This document shows, piece by piece, positions 10,022 to 18,818 of a DNA stretch of 64,000 nt. Every line of letters begins with the position of its first letter. Positions within the stretch are counted from its first letter, which is position 1. Made by a program: the position numbers and the translations under genes. The notes under the pieces were generated by a model. That model had not been told where the DNA came from. It made no database searches and was given only the letters and a program-made list of their open reading frames with translations. The DNA is from an uncultured Pseudomonadota bacterium (lineage in GTDB: Bacteria; Pseudomonadota; Alphaproteobacteria; Rs-D84), in contig CADCKW010000004.1 in the NCBI GenBank assembly GCA_902802115.1, positions 49,805 through 113,804 on the forward strand, written 5' to 3'.

Positions 10022-10042
10022 CTGATCGGGATCGAACCGATA
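10022..10042 (-). repeat. Inverted 21-nt fragment of the tRNA-Leu T arm
   Basis: Read on the minus strand this is TATCGGTTCGAT-C-CCGATCAG, which matches tRNA-Leu positions 9936-9956 at 20 of 21 bases. No matching acceptor 5' strand or anticodon arm surrounds it, so it is a fragment and not a second tRNA. Confidence 0.6.
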
Positions 10043-10146
10043 GGTTCGGGCTGGATAGTTGATGAAAAACGTAAAAATACATTCGGTATATAATTTGTAA
10101 AAAACATCTGTTTGTGATAGAATTTTTTTCAAAGGGAGATTTTATT

Positions 10147-10710
10147 ATGAAACAACAAAAATTCAAAAAACTTATAACAACCAAACGATTAAAATTAAAA
10201 CCAATTGAACCAAGTTTTGAATTTGCAAAATTATTATATAACGAAATATCAAACAATCGCGACTTTTTCAAATTTATGCCATTTGCATCTGTCACAAAAC
10301 TAGAAGAAGAATATAATTTTCTAATATCAGGCAAACAAAATGCCGATGCAGGCAAAGCCATTGCATACGCAATGTTTAATAAAACCACCAATCAATTTAT
10401 TGGAATGGTCAGTGTCCATAACATTTCTTGGAAACGCGAAAGTGGAGAATTTGGCGCATGGGTTTGCAAAAAATTTGCACACCAAGGATTCACAACCGAA
10501 GGCATCAAGGCATTAGAAGCATATTTTTTTCAAATGGGATTTCATAAATTATCCGCAAAAGCCAATATAAAAAACAAAGCAAGTTGCGGAACACTTAAAA
10601 AATTAGGGTTAAAAAAAGAAGGCATAGAAAGAGAGGCGACTTTTAACAAACAAATGCACGAATGGGAAAACTTTGTTGTCTTTTCAAAACTCGTCAGTGA
10701 ATATAAATAA
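10147..10710 (+). CDS. GNAT-family N-acetyltransferase (RimJ/RimL type)
   Basis: A 187-residue acetyl-CoA-dependent acyltransferase. It begins with the RimJ/RimL-like TKRLKLKPIEPS segment, has the central strand NQFIGMVSVHNISW, the acetyl-CoA-binding region KKFAHQGFTTEGIKAL (Q/R-x-x-G-x-G/A variant HQGFTT) and the late NKASCGTLKKLGLKKEG, where such enzymes carry N-x-x-S-x-x-x-x-x-K-x-G. The start at 10147 has AAGGGAGA upstream. The substrate could be a ribosomal or other protein N-terminus or a small molecule; the sequence does not decide. Confidence 0.85.
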   Translation: MKQQKFKKLITTKRLKLKPIEPSFEFAKLLYNEISNNRDFFKFMPFASVTKLEEEYNFLISGKQNADAGKAIAYAMFNKTTNQFIGMVSVHNISWKRESGEFGAWVCKKFAHQGFTTEGIKALEAYFFQMGFHKLSAKANIKNKASCGTLKKLGLKKEGIEREATFNKQMHEWENFVVFSKLVSEYK

Positions 10711-10714
10711 AACA

Positions 10715-10738
10715 ACTCGCCATTTGGCGAGTTTTTAT
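10715..10738. terminator. Bidirectional terminator
   Basis: Hairpin ACTCGCC-ATTT-GGCGAGT (10715-10732) lying between the convergent acetyltransferase and autotransporter genes. Confidence 0.8.
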
Positions 10739-13700
10739 ATTCCCAACCGATGTGATAGTTTCATCATAAATATTGATTCATTTCCAAATTCATCTGTATT
10801 GTTTGGATTTATACGATATATGAATCCCAGCGCACCATCTGTCCAATCACCAAATTTATGACGATACGATGCGTTAAATCTATATTCTCTTTTTTCTGGT
10901 GTTAAATCAATCGCATACTCACCAGCATTTTTAATTTGCAAATTATTATTATCATCAACAACAAAATCTGCATGCGAATAATTCAGGCGACCATCAATCA
11001 ATGCCAATGGCGCAGACACAGTCAAATCAAAATTTTTAAACCGAACATTTGCCGCAAACGCATTAGACTTTAATTCACTGATACCATTTATAATTCCGTT
11101 TGATGCACCATTTGTATCGGTCCAGGCAAATGTTCCGCGCAATGAAAAATCCACATCGGGTGTGACATTATATTTCAATTTTGCATCAACATAATTTGTA
11201 TCCGTATCACCCAATAATCCAACAAACTGCCCACCCAATACAGTCCCAGATTCATGCATATTTCCAACACTTGATACCAACGATAATTTTTCACCGTTAA
11301 ATTGTAATCCTGATTCTGCACCAAACGCAGAACCTAATTTTGCCGCCGCAAAATTATTTGATACCGCCGGGTCATTTTCCAACAAATCTTCATTTGTGAT
11401 TTCACCAATAAATGCGCGTCCCATTATTGAAAAACGACCATGTTTAAATTCTGCGCCCGTTGCAACAGCATTTGAAATCAACGACAACACAGGATTAGCA
11501 TTTCCACTGAACCGTCCCGCCCCATCTGTCAAATAATGTTGATAATTTGATATAAAACCAAACCGGTCATTATTATATTCCAAAGACATATTATCGATTC
11601 CACCCATATTATCATCATAGAATTTTTCACTGCGTGCCAAACCAAATTTGAAATTTCCAACCGCAACAGAATTATCAACATCATGTGTTTTCAATTCCGC
11701 CAAAGTATCACCCAAATATAACCCATGTGATGCATCTGTCCCCAAAGATAATTCCATATTCCAAACACGTGGCACAGAAATCGAATTATCGGCCGCCGTC
11801 ACAACATCATAGAACGTCACAGGCACAGTTGCCGCACGCGCACCGAACACATTTGACATACGCGCCACAGAATTTGTTGCCGCACGCCAATACGCATTTC
11901 CCGCCGCAGACACAATTTTACCATTTGTATAATAATACACCGATTTTCCAGGTGTCACCGCCCTGTCTAAATTTATCAATCCATAACCAAATACCTGTTT
12001 AAACGCATCTAGGTAAGACATTGTCCCATTATCAACATATATTTGATAATCTGTTGGCAAAGAATACATTGACGACAAATAAGAAACCAGCGCAGCCGTC
12101 GCAGATTCCGCAGTTGTTCCCCATGCCTTGTTATCCGCAGGATTTGTTCCCAAATACGCGCCATCAGCGGTCAAAGCCAACAAAGTAAATACATTTTTAT
12201 TATCCATATAACTAAACGCAGCCTTAACCGCACCGGCGGCACCGGCGGCGGCGGCAGTTGCCTGTTCATCATTTTTACCTGCGGCAGCGAAACACCATGG
12301 ATCCACAGACGATGTTCCTGTTCCTGCAATTCCACAAATACGCGACTTATAATACTCTGGATTCGTTTCTGTTCCAGATTGCCATTGTGATAATTTATAT
12401 GTTGTCCCCGGTGTAAATCCGCTAACACTGGAAGCATTTGTTGAAGGCAAATTCACCGCAACCACAGACATAAATAATTTTTGCGCACCCGTAAATATCA
12501 ACGGCGCAACATTTTCAACCGTTGCAACCTTTGATTGTCCAGAATAAACACTATCTGTTTCAACACCACCCGCCGAAAAAACAGTTATCGGGAAATAATT
12601 CGTTCCCAACCCAGAGAAAAATGATTGCACACTTTGTTTCAATGAATTCTGGGTTACAGTTGTTGTGTCCCCATTTCCATAGGCTGTCGCAATCCAACTA
12701 TAAAAATTATTTTCATAATCCGCAGACGACAAACTAACAATATCTGCCACAGTTTTGGCACCAACATTATACAACGGTTCAATAACATCAAGATTTGCAA
12801 TCACACTAACCTTGGCGCGACCATAATCTGCAAACACATTTTGCAAATCCGTTGAAGAATTTGTCACCGACTTTGCCGCCGCGTCATTTAATGCTGTATA
12901 ATTGTAATAGTAAGGCATTGTCGCCCCACCTGTTCTGTAAATGGTCATTTGTCCATTTGGTAAAAAGCCGACAAAATCACCAGGACTTTCGCTATTTGCA
13001 TCACCATCAAGATTACCAGATGTATAACCACCAACAATCTTTGCCAATAAATTATCGTCATCTGTCGCAGATGTATTATGTATTGCCTTATTATTTCCAG
13101 ATAAATCAAATGAACCTATTTCTGTGACCGTATCATCTGCGATTTTGGTATCACCGGCCTCGCCTGAACCAAGTGTCACCGTATTATTAAAATACTTACT
13201 GGAAATCATTGTATTTGACGCATTTAATACAGATGTTCCATTAACCTTGGACCACAAGAAAAATCTGTCCGCCAACGAAGTATTTGCCGCCGCATTTATT
13301 CCGTTTGCGGTTATCAATGCGACATTTATTGGAATTCCACCAGACACCTCTGCATCACTCAACTGCATGGCACCATATACCGATGATGGCACCGGCAAAT
13401 TATTATTATTCGCATAACGCAAAGTTGTTTGCCCCATATACCCACGCGCAAAAGGTGCATACCCATGCATCATCAACAGATAATTACCATTTGCATTCAT
13501 AAAATTAAAAGTATTTGCAAAATCATCACTGCTGTAAAAATCCAGAGCCTCGTCATAATTATATAAATCACTTACCGCACCGGTTGTTGTCATCATTGCA
13601 GGTCCATACGGCACAGTCCAAGCCGCCGTCAAACCAGAATTTGACCCACCAGAACCCGAACCACCGCCGGTATGACCACCAGAATTACTGGACGAAGAAA

Positions 13701-14142
13701 TGTTTCCATTATCGTTTTCAAACGCATCGGTTGCCCACAACAATCCACCAATTATCGCCGCCCCCCCAGCAGTTGCCAACAACAATTTATGTGACGACGA
13801 CAGTCCAGCAAACAACCCAGATTCCGGTACAGGATTTGTCCGCGCACGATAATTTTTTATCTGTCTGTCGCATTGTGACGCGTCGGCACCATACATTTGC
13901 AAAACCTGGACCGCACGCACATCGTTATTCATAACCGCGGTACAAACCACAGACACCCCAGTCGAATCGACATAATTCACATTGGCACCACTGTTAATTA
14001 AATTTTGAACCAGACGAGTATTTCCATTGCGCGCCGCCGACAATAATTGCGCAGCCATATTAAAATCAGTCCCCGGCGCCGCAAACAACGCACCCGGCAT
14101 AAATAATACAGAGCCAATAAAAACACGATTAAATTTTATCAC
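10735..14142 (-). CDS. Autotransporter with N-terminal ankyrin repeats and a catalytically dead subtilase-like passenger
   Basis: A 1135-residue type V secreted protein. Signal peptide 1-22; two ankyrin-like repeats at about 28-95 (AARNGNTRLVQNLINSGANV and a following copy ending QMYGADAS); a hydrophobic Gly-rich helix at about 118-138; a Gly/Ser linker; a passenger; and a C-terminal beta-barrel of about 280 residues ending MMKLSHRLGI. The passenger follows the order of S8 autotransporter subtilases: INVALITANGINA (Asp site), LLAKIVGG (His site), FPITVFSAGG (oxyanion site), APLIFTGAQ, WCFAAAGKND, EQATAAAAGAAGAVKAAF (Ser site) and FGYGLINLDRA. Each catalytic residue is replaced at its expected place. 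It is probably a surface-displayed binding or structural protein. No clear promoter -35 was found. Confidence 0.82.
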   Translation of the reverse strand: MIKFNRVFIGSVLFMPGALFAAPGTDFNMAAQLLSAARNGNTRLVQNLINSGANVNYVDSTGVSVVCTAVMNNDVRAVQVLQMYGADASQCDRQIKNYRARTNPVPESGLFAGLSSSHKLLLATAGGAAIIGGLLWATDAFENDNGNISSSSNSGGHTGGGSGSGGSNSGLTAAWTVPYGPAMMTTTGAVSDLYNYDEALDFYSSDDFANTFNFMNANGNYLLMMHGYAPFARGYMGQTTLRYANNNNLPVPSSVYGAMQLSDAEVSGGIPINVALITANGINAAANTSLADRFFLWSKVNGTSVLNASNTMISSKYFNNTVTLGSGEAGDTKIADDTVTEIGSFDLSGNNKAIHNTSATDDDNLLAKIVGGYTSGNLDGDANSESPGDFVGFLPNGQMTIYRTGGATMPYYYNYTALNDAAAKSVTNSSTDLQNVFADYGRAKVSVIANLDVIEPLYNVGAKTVADIVSLSSADYENNFYSWIATAYGNGDTTTVTQNSLKQSVQSFFSGLGTNYFPITVFSAGGVETDSVYSGQSKVATVENVAPLIFTGAQKLFMSVVAVNLPSTNASSVSGFTPGTTYKLSQWQSGTETNPEYYKSRICGIAGTGTSSVDPWCFAAAGKNDEQATAAAAGAAGAVKAAFSYMDNKNVFTLLALTADGAYLGTNPADNKAWGTTAESATAALVSYLSSMYSLPTDYQIYVDNGTMSYLDAFKQVFGYGLINLDRAVTPGKSVYYYTNGKIVSAAGNAYWRAATNSVARMSNVFGARAATVPVTFYDVVTAADNSISVPRVWNMELSLGTDASHGLYLGDTLAELKTHDVDNSVAVGNFKFGLARSEKFYDDNMGGIDNMSLEYNNDRFGFISNYQHYLTDGAGRFSGNANPVLSLISNAVATGAEFKHGRFSIMGRAFIGEITNEDLLENDPAVSNNFAAAKLGSAFGAESGLQFNGEKLSLVSSVGNMHESGTVLGGQFVGLLGDTDTNYVDAKLKYNVTPDVDFSLRGTFAWTDTNGASNGIINGISELKSNAFAANVRFKNFDLTVSAPLALIDGRLNYSHADFVVDDNNNLQIKNAGEYAIDLTPEKREYRFNASYRHKFGDWTDGALGFIYRINPNNTDEFGNESIFMMKLSHRLGI

Positions 14143-14203
14143 ACACTCTCTCTTGTAATAATTTCACATAGAATTTTAGCACATATATTTTTTTCAAGTC
14201 CAT

Positions 14204-14236
14204 AAAAAAATCGCCATGCGTCATGCACAGCGATTT
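14204..14236 (-). terminator. Terminator of the 14257-14997 gene
   Basis: Stem AAATCGC/GCGATTT (14208-14236) followed on the minus strand by a T-run. Confidence 0.65.
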
Positions 14237-14256
14237 AGCCATTAAACAAAGGAGTT

Positions 14257-14997
14257 TTAACGAATTCTTTGTCTGGTTGTTTCAACCCAAGTTTTCACTT
14301 CTGCATTTAATTCGCGTATCACTTGTGTTGTGTTGCTGATTGTATCACCATTAACGATAACAACTGTTCTTTGTTCATCGCGTGGCGCAACATAACCAGA
14401 ATTATCACCACCAACAACAACGATAACTTGTTGTGATTGTGATTGCCCATTACCAGAATGAACATGTGAATTTGGCATCACCCCAGGTTTATTTGAATTA
14501 CCTGGTTTTGATGGTTTGCCTGGTTTGGACGGTTTAACCGGTTTATTTGAATTATCTGGTTTCACAGGTTTTACTGGCTTTACAGGTTTTACAACATTTG
14601 TATCCACGACAACACCATTATTACCACCATTGCAACAATTCAATGCAGAATCTGCGGTTGCCTGGGCGCGTTTTGCATCACGCACCGCACGTTTTGCATT
14701 ACGATTTGCATCGCGTGCAACAGAATCCGCACGACCCGCAACAACAACAGCAGAATCCACAACATTACCCAATGAATCCAATGTGTATTCAAAATATTCA
14801 TCATACATAGCCAAAGTATCAACTTTGTTTTCTATTGTTTCAACTCTGCGTTCGACGCGTTCAACTTTTGTTTTCACATCGTCTAAATCTTTATCTTGTT
14901 TTTTTAAGTATTCGTATGCTTTATATCCACCGAATCCCATACCACCGACCAAAACGATACCGCCGGTCCAACCCAAAATTTTTTTCCAATTCGCCAT
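14257..14997 (-). CDS. Membrane-anchored coiled-coil protein with KP-rich repeats
   Basis: A 246-residue protein not assigned to a family. A membrane helix at about 8-27 (GWTGGIVLVGGMGFGGYKAY) is followed by a heptad-rich coiled coil (DLDDVKTKVERVERRVETIE), an Ala/Arg-rich helix (RNAKRAVRDAKRAQATADSA), a Lys-Pro repeat (VKPVKPVKPVKP, then KPSKPGKPSKPG) and a hydrophobic VIVVVGG segment. The anchor is N-terminal and the KP stretch could span the periplasm or cell wall, as in TonB-like spacers; this is inference. The promoter and the terminator frame it as a single gene, divergent from the Cys-rich pair at 15126-18044. Confidence 0.75.
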   Translation of the reverse strand: MANWKKILGWTGGIVLVGGMGFGGYKAYEYLKKQDKDLDDVKTKVERVERRVETIENKVDTLAMYDEYFEYTLDSLGNVVDSAVVVAGRADSVARDANRNAKRAVRDAKRAQATADSALNCCNGGNNGVVVDTNVVKPVKPVKPVKPDNSNKPVKPSKPGKPSKPGNSNKPGVMPNSHVHSGNGQSQSQQVIVVVGGDNSGYVAPRDEQRTVVIVNGDTISNTTQVIRELNAEVKTWVETTRQRIR

Positions 14998-15029
14998 TTT
15001 TTACTCCTATGGTTTTATTGTTCGAATAC

Positions 15030-15058
15030 AAAATAACACAAAATTAACCTTTTGTCAA
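15030..15058 (-). promoter_or_regulatory. Promoter of the coiled-coil gene
   Basis: Minus strand TTGACA (15058-15053), a 17-nt spacer and TATTTT (15035-15030). Confidence 0.6.
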
Positions 15059-15125
15059 GTTAAATAATCATTTTTTTACTTTTTTATCAATGGTTTTTTT
15101 GATATAATATCCCCAAAGAGAGAAT

Positions 15126-15983
15126 ATGATTAAAAAGTTTGCATTTTTTATTGCTGGCTTGCTTGCTTTGCCCTCTATAACATGGGCGGCACCATGTTCG
15201 CGCATCAATTTAACCAAGTGTTTGGATTCTGCATGTGCAATCAATTTATCATCAAATCCGGCGGCGCGTTGCCAATATTGTGGCACCCCAGACGCAGGAA
15301 CACCCGCATCTGGATTAAAAAGTATATCTGCGGGCGCATCATCAAAAAACACTATTTCCGCCAAAGAATTAAAATCTGCACCAAATGACCCCGGCGAACG
15401 TTATGTTTGGGCAACAAAAAAATGTTTGGACATCGTGCAAAATTGCACCGCCGAAGATGTCAGTGACGCATACGACCCATTGATTGAAAAATCTTGCACT
15501 GCCGCCGGCATATCCAGTGACATGGCGCGTCTGGCAAAAAAAGCAACAACGAATAAAAAAACCGCGGCGACATGCGGCGATGAAATATCTGTTTGTTTAA
15601 CCGCCGACACACGATGCAAGGCAAACTATTCCGCATGCCCAGACGACGAAACATTTAATAAATTTTTTGCAACATGTTCGTCCCAGGCAACTGGTTGCAC
15701 AAACTTTATTGCAACGGTCCGCGACGAATTAAATCAAACACGCAAATCGGCTGTATCGGCAACATCACAAAACATTGAAAAAATCGTTGCCGCACACCAA
15801 GCCGCACGCAAAAACCAGATATCTACAATTCAAAACAACTGCAAATCAAACACAAATTTCAATGATTGCGTCAAAACGGTTTGCAAAAACAACACGAACA
15901 ATAATTGTGCAACATCACAAGAAAAAACAATTGCAAACAGTTTATGCGAATTTCATAAAACTGCATGCACCAAGGTAAAATAA
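15126..15983 (+). CDS. Secreted Cys-repeat protein
   Basis: A 285-residue exported protein with signal peptide MIKKFAFFIAGLLALPSITWA followed by Cys-rich segments. The unit CGDEISVCLTADTRCKANYS followed by AC has spacing C-x6-C-x6-C-x5-C, a pattern that recurs in the genes at 15987, 18819 and 22173. There are further pairs near CLDIVQNC and CKSNTNFNDCVKTVC. AAAGAGAG upstream and TATAAT at about 15105 support the start. The next gene begins 3 nt after the stop, so the two are surely co-transcribed and may form a disulfide-bonded pair in the periplasm or on the surface. No enzymatic motif is visible. Confidence 0.78.
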   Translation: MIKKFAFFIAGLLALPSITWAAPCSRINLTKCLDSACAINLSSNPAARCQYCGTPDAGTPASGLKSISAGASSKNTISAKELKSAPNDPGERYVWATKKCLDIVQNCTAEDVSDAYDPLIEKSCTAAGISSDMARLAKKATTNKKTAATCGDEISVCLTADTRCKANYSACPDDETFNKFFATCSSQATGCTNFIATVRDELNQTRKSAVSATSQNIEKIVAAHQAARKNQISTIQNNCKSNTNFNDCVKTVCKNNTNNNCATSQEKTIANSLCEFHKTACTKVK

Positions 15984-15986
15984 AAA

Positions 15987-18044
15987 ATGAAACAACGGGT
16001 CAGTTTAAAACTTTTGATATTATTTGGAATTACATGCACAACATTTATGTTGGCCGGGTCCCGTTTGCATGCGGCTGATGTAATTGAAAACAAAAGTTCC
16101 ACGTTCGGCACCCAATTAAACAATCGCACCGACAGCACCAGTAATGATTCCGCGATTGCCGAAAAAATTCGCGCACAACGCGCCGCGATTGATGCACGTG
16201 ATAATCGCAATACAGCCACCGCACAAATAAAATCATCTGCGACACAAAACAGTTGCGATAACGATTTACGCAAATGTATAAATAACACATGTGGTGCAAA
16301 TTATAAAAAATGTGAAACAGACAGCGATACAACTTTTTCTGACAAATTAAACACATGTCGAAAAAACACAACATGCACCGCACATGAATTCACATTATTT
16401 ACAAATGAAATCAAAGAAGATAAAAAACAAGCAATCAGTTTGGCATTATACAACGATGTATTGGATTGCGGAAATTCTTATAACGATTGCATAATTCAAC
16501 AATGCGGTCCAAAGTTTAATAAATGCCTGGCAAAATCGGCGGGCGACAAAGCAATCAACGCATGCAAAACAATCGCACAAAATTGTATCGAGGCTGATTC
16601 TGGCCTAAGCGGGCGCGTTGGCAATGTGTTTGGCATAGTGCGTGTTGATGCCGAAAAACAAATCAAAACAGACGAGGCAAAACTGCAAAGCCTGCGTGAC
16701 CAAATGCGTAATTCATGTCGCACATTGGGCGCCCTATTCGATGACAGGTCTTTGGACTGTGTATTTACCGCGAACTTTTTTGCAGGCGACGACAAAACAC
16801 ACCCGATGGCATCGAAAAAATTATATGCAGGTTCATTATTTGATTGCACACCCGATTGGTTTGGAATTGATATTACAACATTTAAAGAAAACGCATACCG
16901 CGCAACACGCGCACAAACCGCCGCATCTGCGGCAATGTTGGGGTCTGGGGTTGGTACCGCGGTTGGCGCATTAACATCTGGAGCAATCAGTCGCGCAATC
17001 GACACCAAGAAAGCCAAAGACGCATTAGAAAAAGCATGCGAAGACAAAGGACAAGTATTAAAAGACGGCAAATGCGTTGATAAAGAACCTGATGACACAG
17101 ACGAAGATTCCGCAGACGAAGAAGAAGAAAACAACGACAACGATACAGAAACCGCAGAAAACGGGGGGGGTAGCGATTCTGCATCTGCGCAACAATGCAC
17201 CCCAGAACAAAGAAGTCATGTTATGCATGCCAGAGAAGTTAAATTACAAGATGGCAAATGTATCCCTGTATCATGCGACCCAGGTTATACAATCAGTGAT
17301 ATCACAGGTCAATGCGAAGAACAAGAAGAAGACGAAGACCAACTATGTCTGCCCAATGAATTAAAAGAACTCAATGCAACATTTGGAAATAAAAACACCG
17401 GTAAATGTATTCCAACAAAATGTATGGAACAATACGAATTATCTGGCAACAACTGTAAAAAAATGTCTGACAAAGATATTTGTGAAAAAATAAGTATGGG
17501 AACTTGGAAAAACAAAAAATGCCAATGTGACGACAAAACACAAAATATGGTAAATGGTAAATGTGTTGATGACGATAAAAAAATAGAACTAAAACGCAGC
17601 AGCGATGATGCCATGGCAAACATACAAGCATCTATTGATAAAGAAAGCCAAAAGCAAGTCCAAGCCTGCACTGATTCCGGTGGCACATGGGACGACAAGA
17701 AAAAAAGCCCCTGCTCTTGCAGCAAACAAAAAGGCTTAACCGACGACATCAAAGGTTTTACATGCAAATGCAGTCAAAATGGTTATATATTCCAGAATGG
17801 CAAATGCACCAAACAAACCAGTTCCAGCAACACAACAAATAGTAATCAAAACAATATAATGACTTTATGCACCACAAAATACAAAGGCAAATATGATTCA
17901 GTAAAAAATGAATGCACATGTCCTGCGACAGATGACGGCAAATGCGAACAATGGAAACAAAGTTTAAAACCAGATATGGACGCAGTAAAATGTTTTGCAT
18001 CTGGGGGCAGAATGATTGGGAACAGTTGTATAAAGACAAAATAA
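15987..18044 (+). CDS. Large secreted Cys-repeat protein with glycine zipper and acidic linker
   Basis: A 685-residue exported protein with signal peptide at about 1-29 (LLILFGITCTTFMLAGSRL, then HA). N-terminal half: Cys units CDNDLRKCINNTCGANYKKC and CGNSYNDCIIQQCGPKFNKC. Middle: a glycine zipper (AMLGSGVGTAVGALTSGAI), a KDGKC unit and a very acidic linker (about 365-390, D/E/N-rich). C-terminal half: repeats with K-x-x-K-C-x-C or N-G-K-C, similar to the gene at 3736. The stop codon of the upstream gene is 3 nt before the ATG. The modules point to an extracytoplasmic, disulfide-rich protein; function unknown. Confidence 0.78.
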   Translation: MKQRVSLKLLILFGITCTTFMLAGSRLHAADVIENKSSTFGTQLNNRTDSTSNDSAIAEKIRAQRAAIDARDNRNTATAQIKSSATQNSCDNDLRKCINNTCGANYKKCETDSDTTFSDKLNTCRKNTTCTAHEFTLFTNEIKEDKKQAISLALYNDVLDCGNSYNDCIIQQCGPKFNKCLAKSAGDKAINACKTIAQNCIEADSGLSGRVGNVFGIVRVDAEKQIKTDEAKLQSLRDQMRNSCRTLGALFDDRSLDCVFTANFFAGDDKTHPMASKKLYAGSLFDCTPDWFGIDITTFKENAYRATRAQTAASAAMLGSGVGTAVGALTSGAISRAIDTKKAKDALEKACEDKGQVLKDGKCVDKEPDDTDEDSADEEEENNDNDTETAENGGGSDSASAQQCTPEQRSHVMHAREVKLQDGKCIPVSCDPGYTISDITGQCEEQEEDEDQLCLPNELKELNATFGNKNTGKCIPTKCMEQYELSGNNCKKMSDKDICEKISMGTWKNKKCQCDDKTQNMVNGKCVDDDKKIELKRSSDDAMANIQASIDKESQKQVQACTDSGGTWDDKKKSPCSCSKQKGLTDDIKGFTCKCSQNGYIFQNGKCTKQTSSSNTTNSNQNNIMTLCTTKYKGKYDSVKNECTCPATDDGKCEQWKQSLKPDMDAVKCFASGGRMIGNSCIKTK

Positions 18045-18047
18045 ACC

Positions 18048-18073
18048 AATACCGCCGATGGCGGTATTTTTCT
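18048..18073 (+). terminator. Terminator of the Cys-repeat operon
   Basis: Hairpin AATACCGCC-GAT-GGCGGTATT followed by TTTC. Confidence 0.85.
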
Positions 18074-18177
18074 TACAACAATAAAAACATTATCACAACA
18101 GTCCTGTCTTGTTCGCGTTGCTCATGAAAAGTCAGGAAAATTTAAACATCCACCACACAAAAACACGTATTTGCCAA

Positions 18178-18263
18178 ACCGGACAGCCAGCCACAGCGCC
18201 AGCGGTGGCGGGGTATTCCGCCCCATTGGGGAGGGGGACCGTCGCAAGACGGTGGCGGGGGTC
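18178..18263. repeat. GC-rich hairpin-dense intergenic segment
   Basis: The segment is far richer in G and C than its surroundings and contains stacked short hairpins, e.g. ACCGTC-GCAA-GACGGT (18238-18253) and CCCC-ATT-GGGG. It abuts the 3' end of the decayed DUF559 gene. It looks like a REP-type intergenic repeat, but no second copy is present in this window. Confidence 0.45.
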
Positions 18264-18507
18264 ACAATTTCTCCAATATTGATTTAATCCAAAATAATAC
18301 TGTATTCATGTCACGTTTTACATCAATATCATAAATTCTCAACACATGTATCCCAAATGATTTCATATAATCATCACGCGCCATATCATATGCTATTTTA
18401 AAATCATGCGGAAATCATCAATTTCAATAACTAATTTATTTTACAAAGCCTCGACCAAATTACCGGCACGACGATTGGCACGCGCAAAATTAACAAGTTT
18501 ATGATTG
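18264..18507 (-). pseudogene. Decayed DUF559 (Vsr-like endonuclease) gene
   Basis: Three minus-strand fragments in different frames together resemble a DUF559 nuclease: NHKLVNFARANRRAGNLVEA (then a stop), NKLVIEIDDF directly after it, and a C-terminal RDDYMKSFGIHVLRIYDIDV continuing to WIKSILEKL. The core segment between the first two fragments is missing, and stops and a frameshift separate the rest. The remaining bases between 18508 and 18756 show nothing I can support. Confidence 0.65.
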
Positions 18508-18756
18508 TATTTATACACAAAACAGAACATAACAAACGAATATGAAAAATCAATATATTTTACCCCCACCACCATTTCAAACGCGTTGCGTTTTTATGGT
18601 CCCCCGCCCCAAGCATCACCCGCAAAATTTGAAAAATTTTGTGTGCACCCTGGCTCAGGATGACACAACCGCAATCGCGGCCGTGTCCGGTTTGGCCCCA
18701 TCGCCATCTGCACAATATCGATGTAATAAAACACAAGCGACCCGCATTTATAAAAT

Positions 18757-18788
18757 ACCACAGGCGGCAAAATTTTGCCGCCTGTATA
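18757..18788 (-). terminator. Terminator of the 18819-21047 gene
   Basis: Long perfect stem ACAGGCGGCAAAA/TTTTGCCGCCTGT (18760-18785). Confidence 0.75.
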
Positions 18789-18818
18789 TACTCAAAATCC
18801 CCAAGATTTCGAATTGCC

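Noticed and set aside
10008-10391. Second tRNA near tRNA-Leu
   Set aside because: Only a T-arm-like 21-nt match exists; no acceptor 5' strand, D arm or anticodon arm can be drawn around it.
14516-14620. Possible CRISPR-like or tandem DNA repeat in the KP-rich stretch
   Set aside because: The periodicity is codon-level (Lys-Pro-Val / Gly-Lys-Pro) within an open frame, without spacer-repeat structure. No CRISPR array or cas gene was seen anywhere in the window.
16496-17200. Minus-strand frame of 234 codons inside the 15987 gene
   Set aside because: A shadow frame opposite an Asp/Glu-rich segment (hence Ser/Leu-rich); no start signal.
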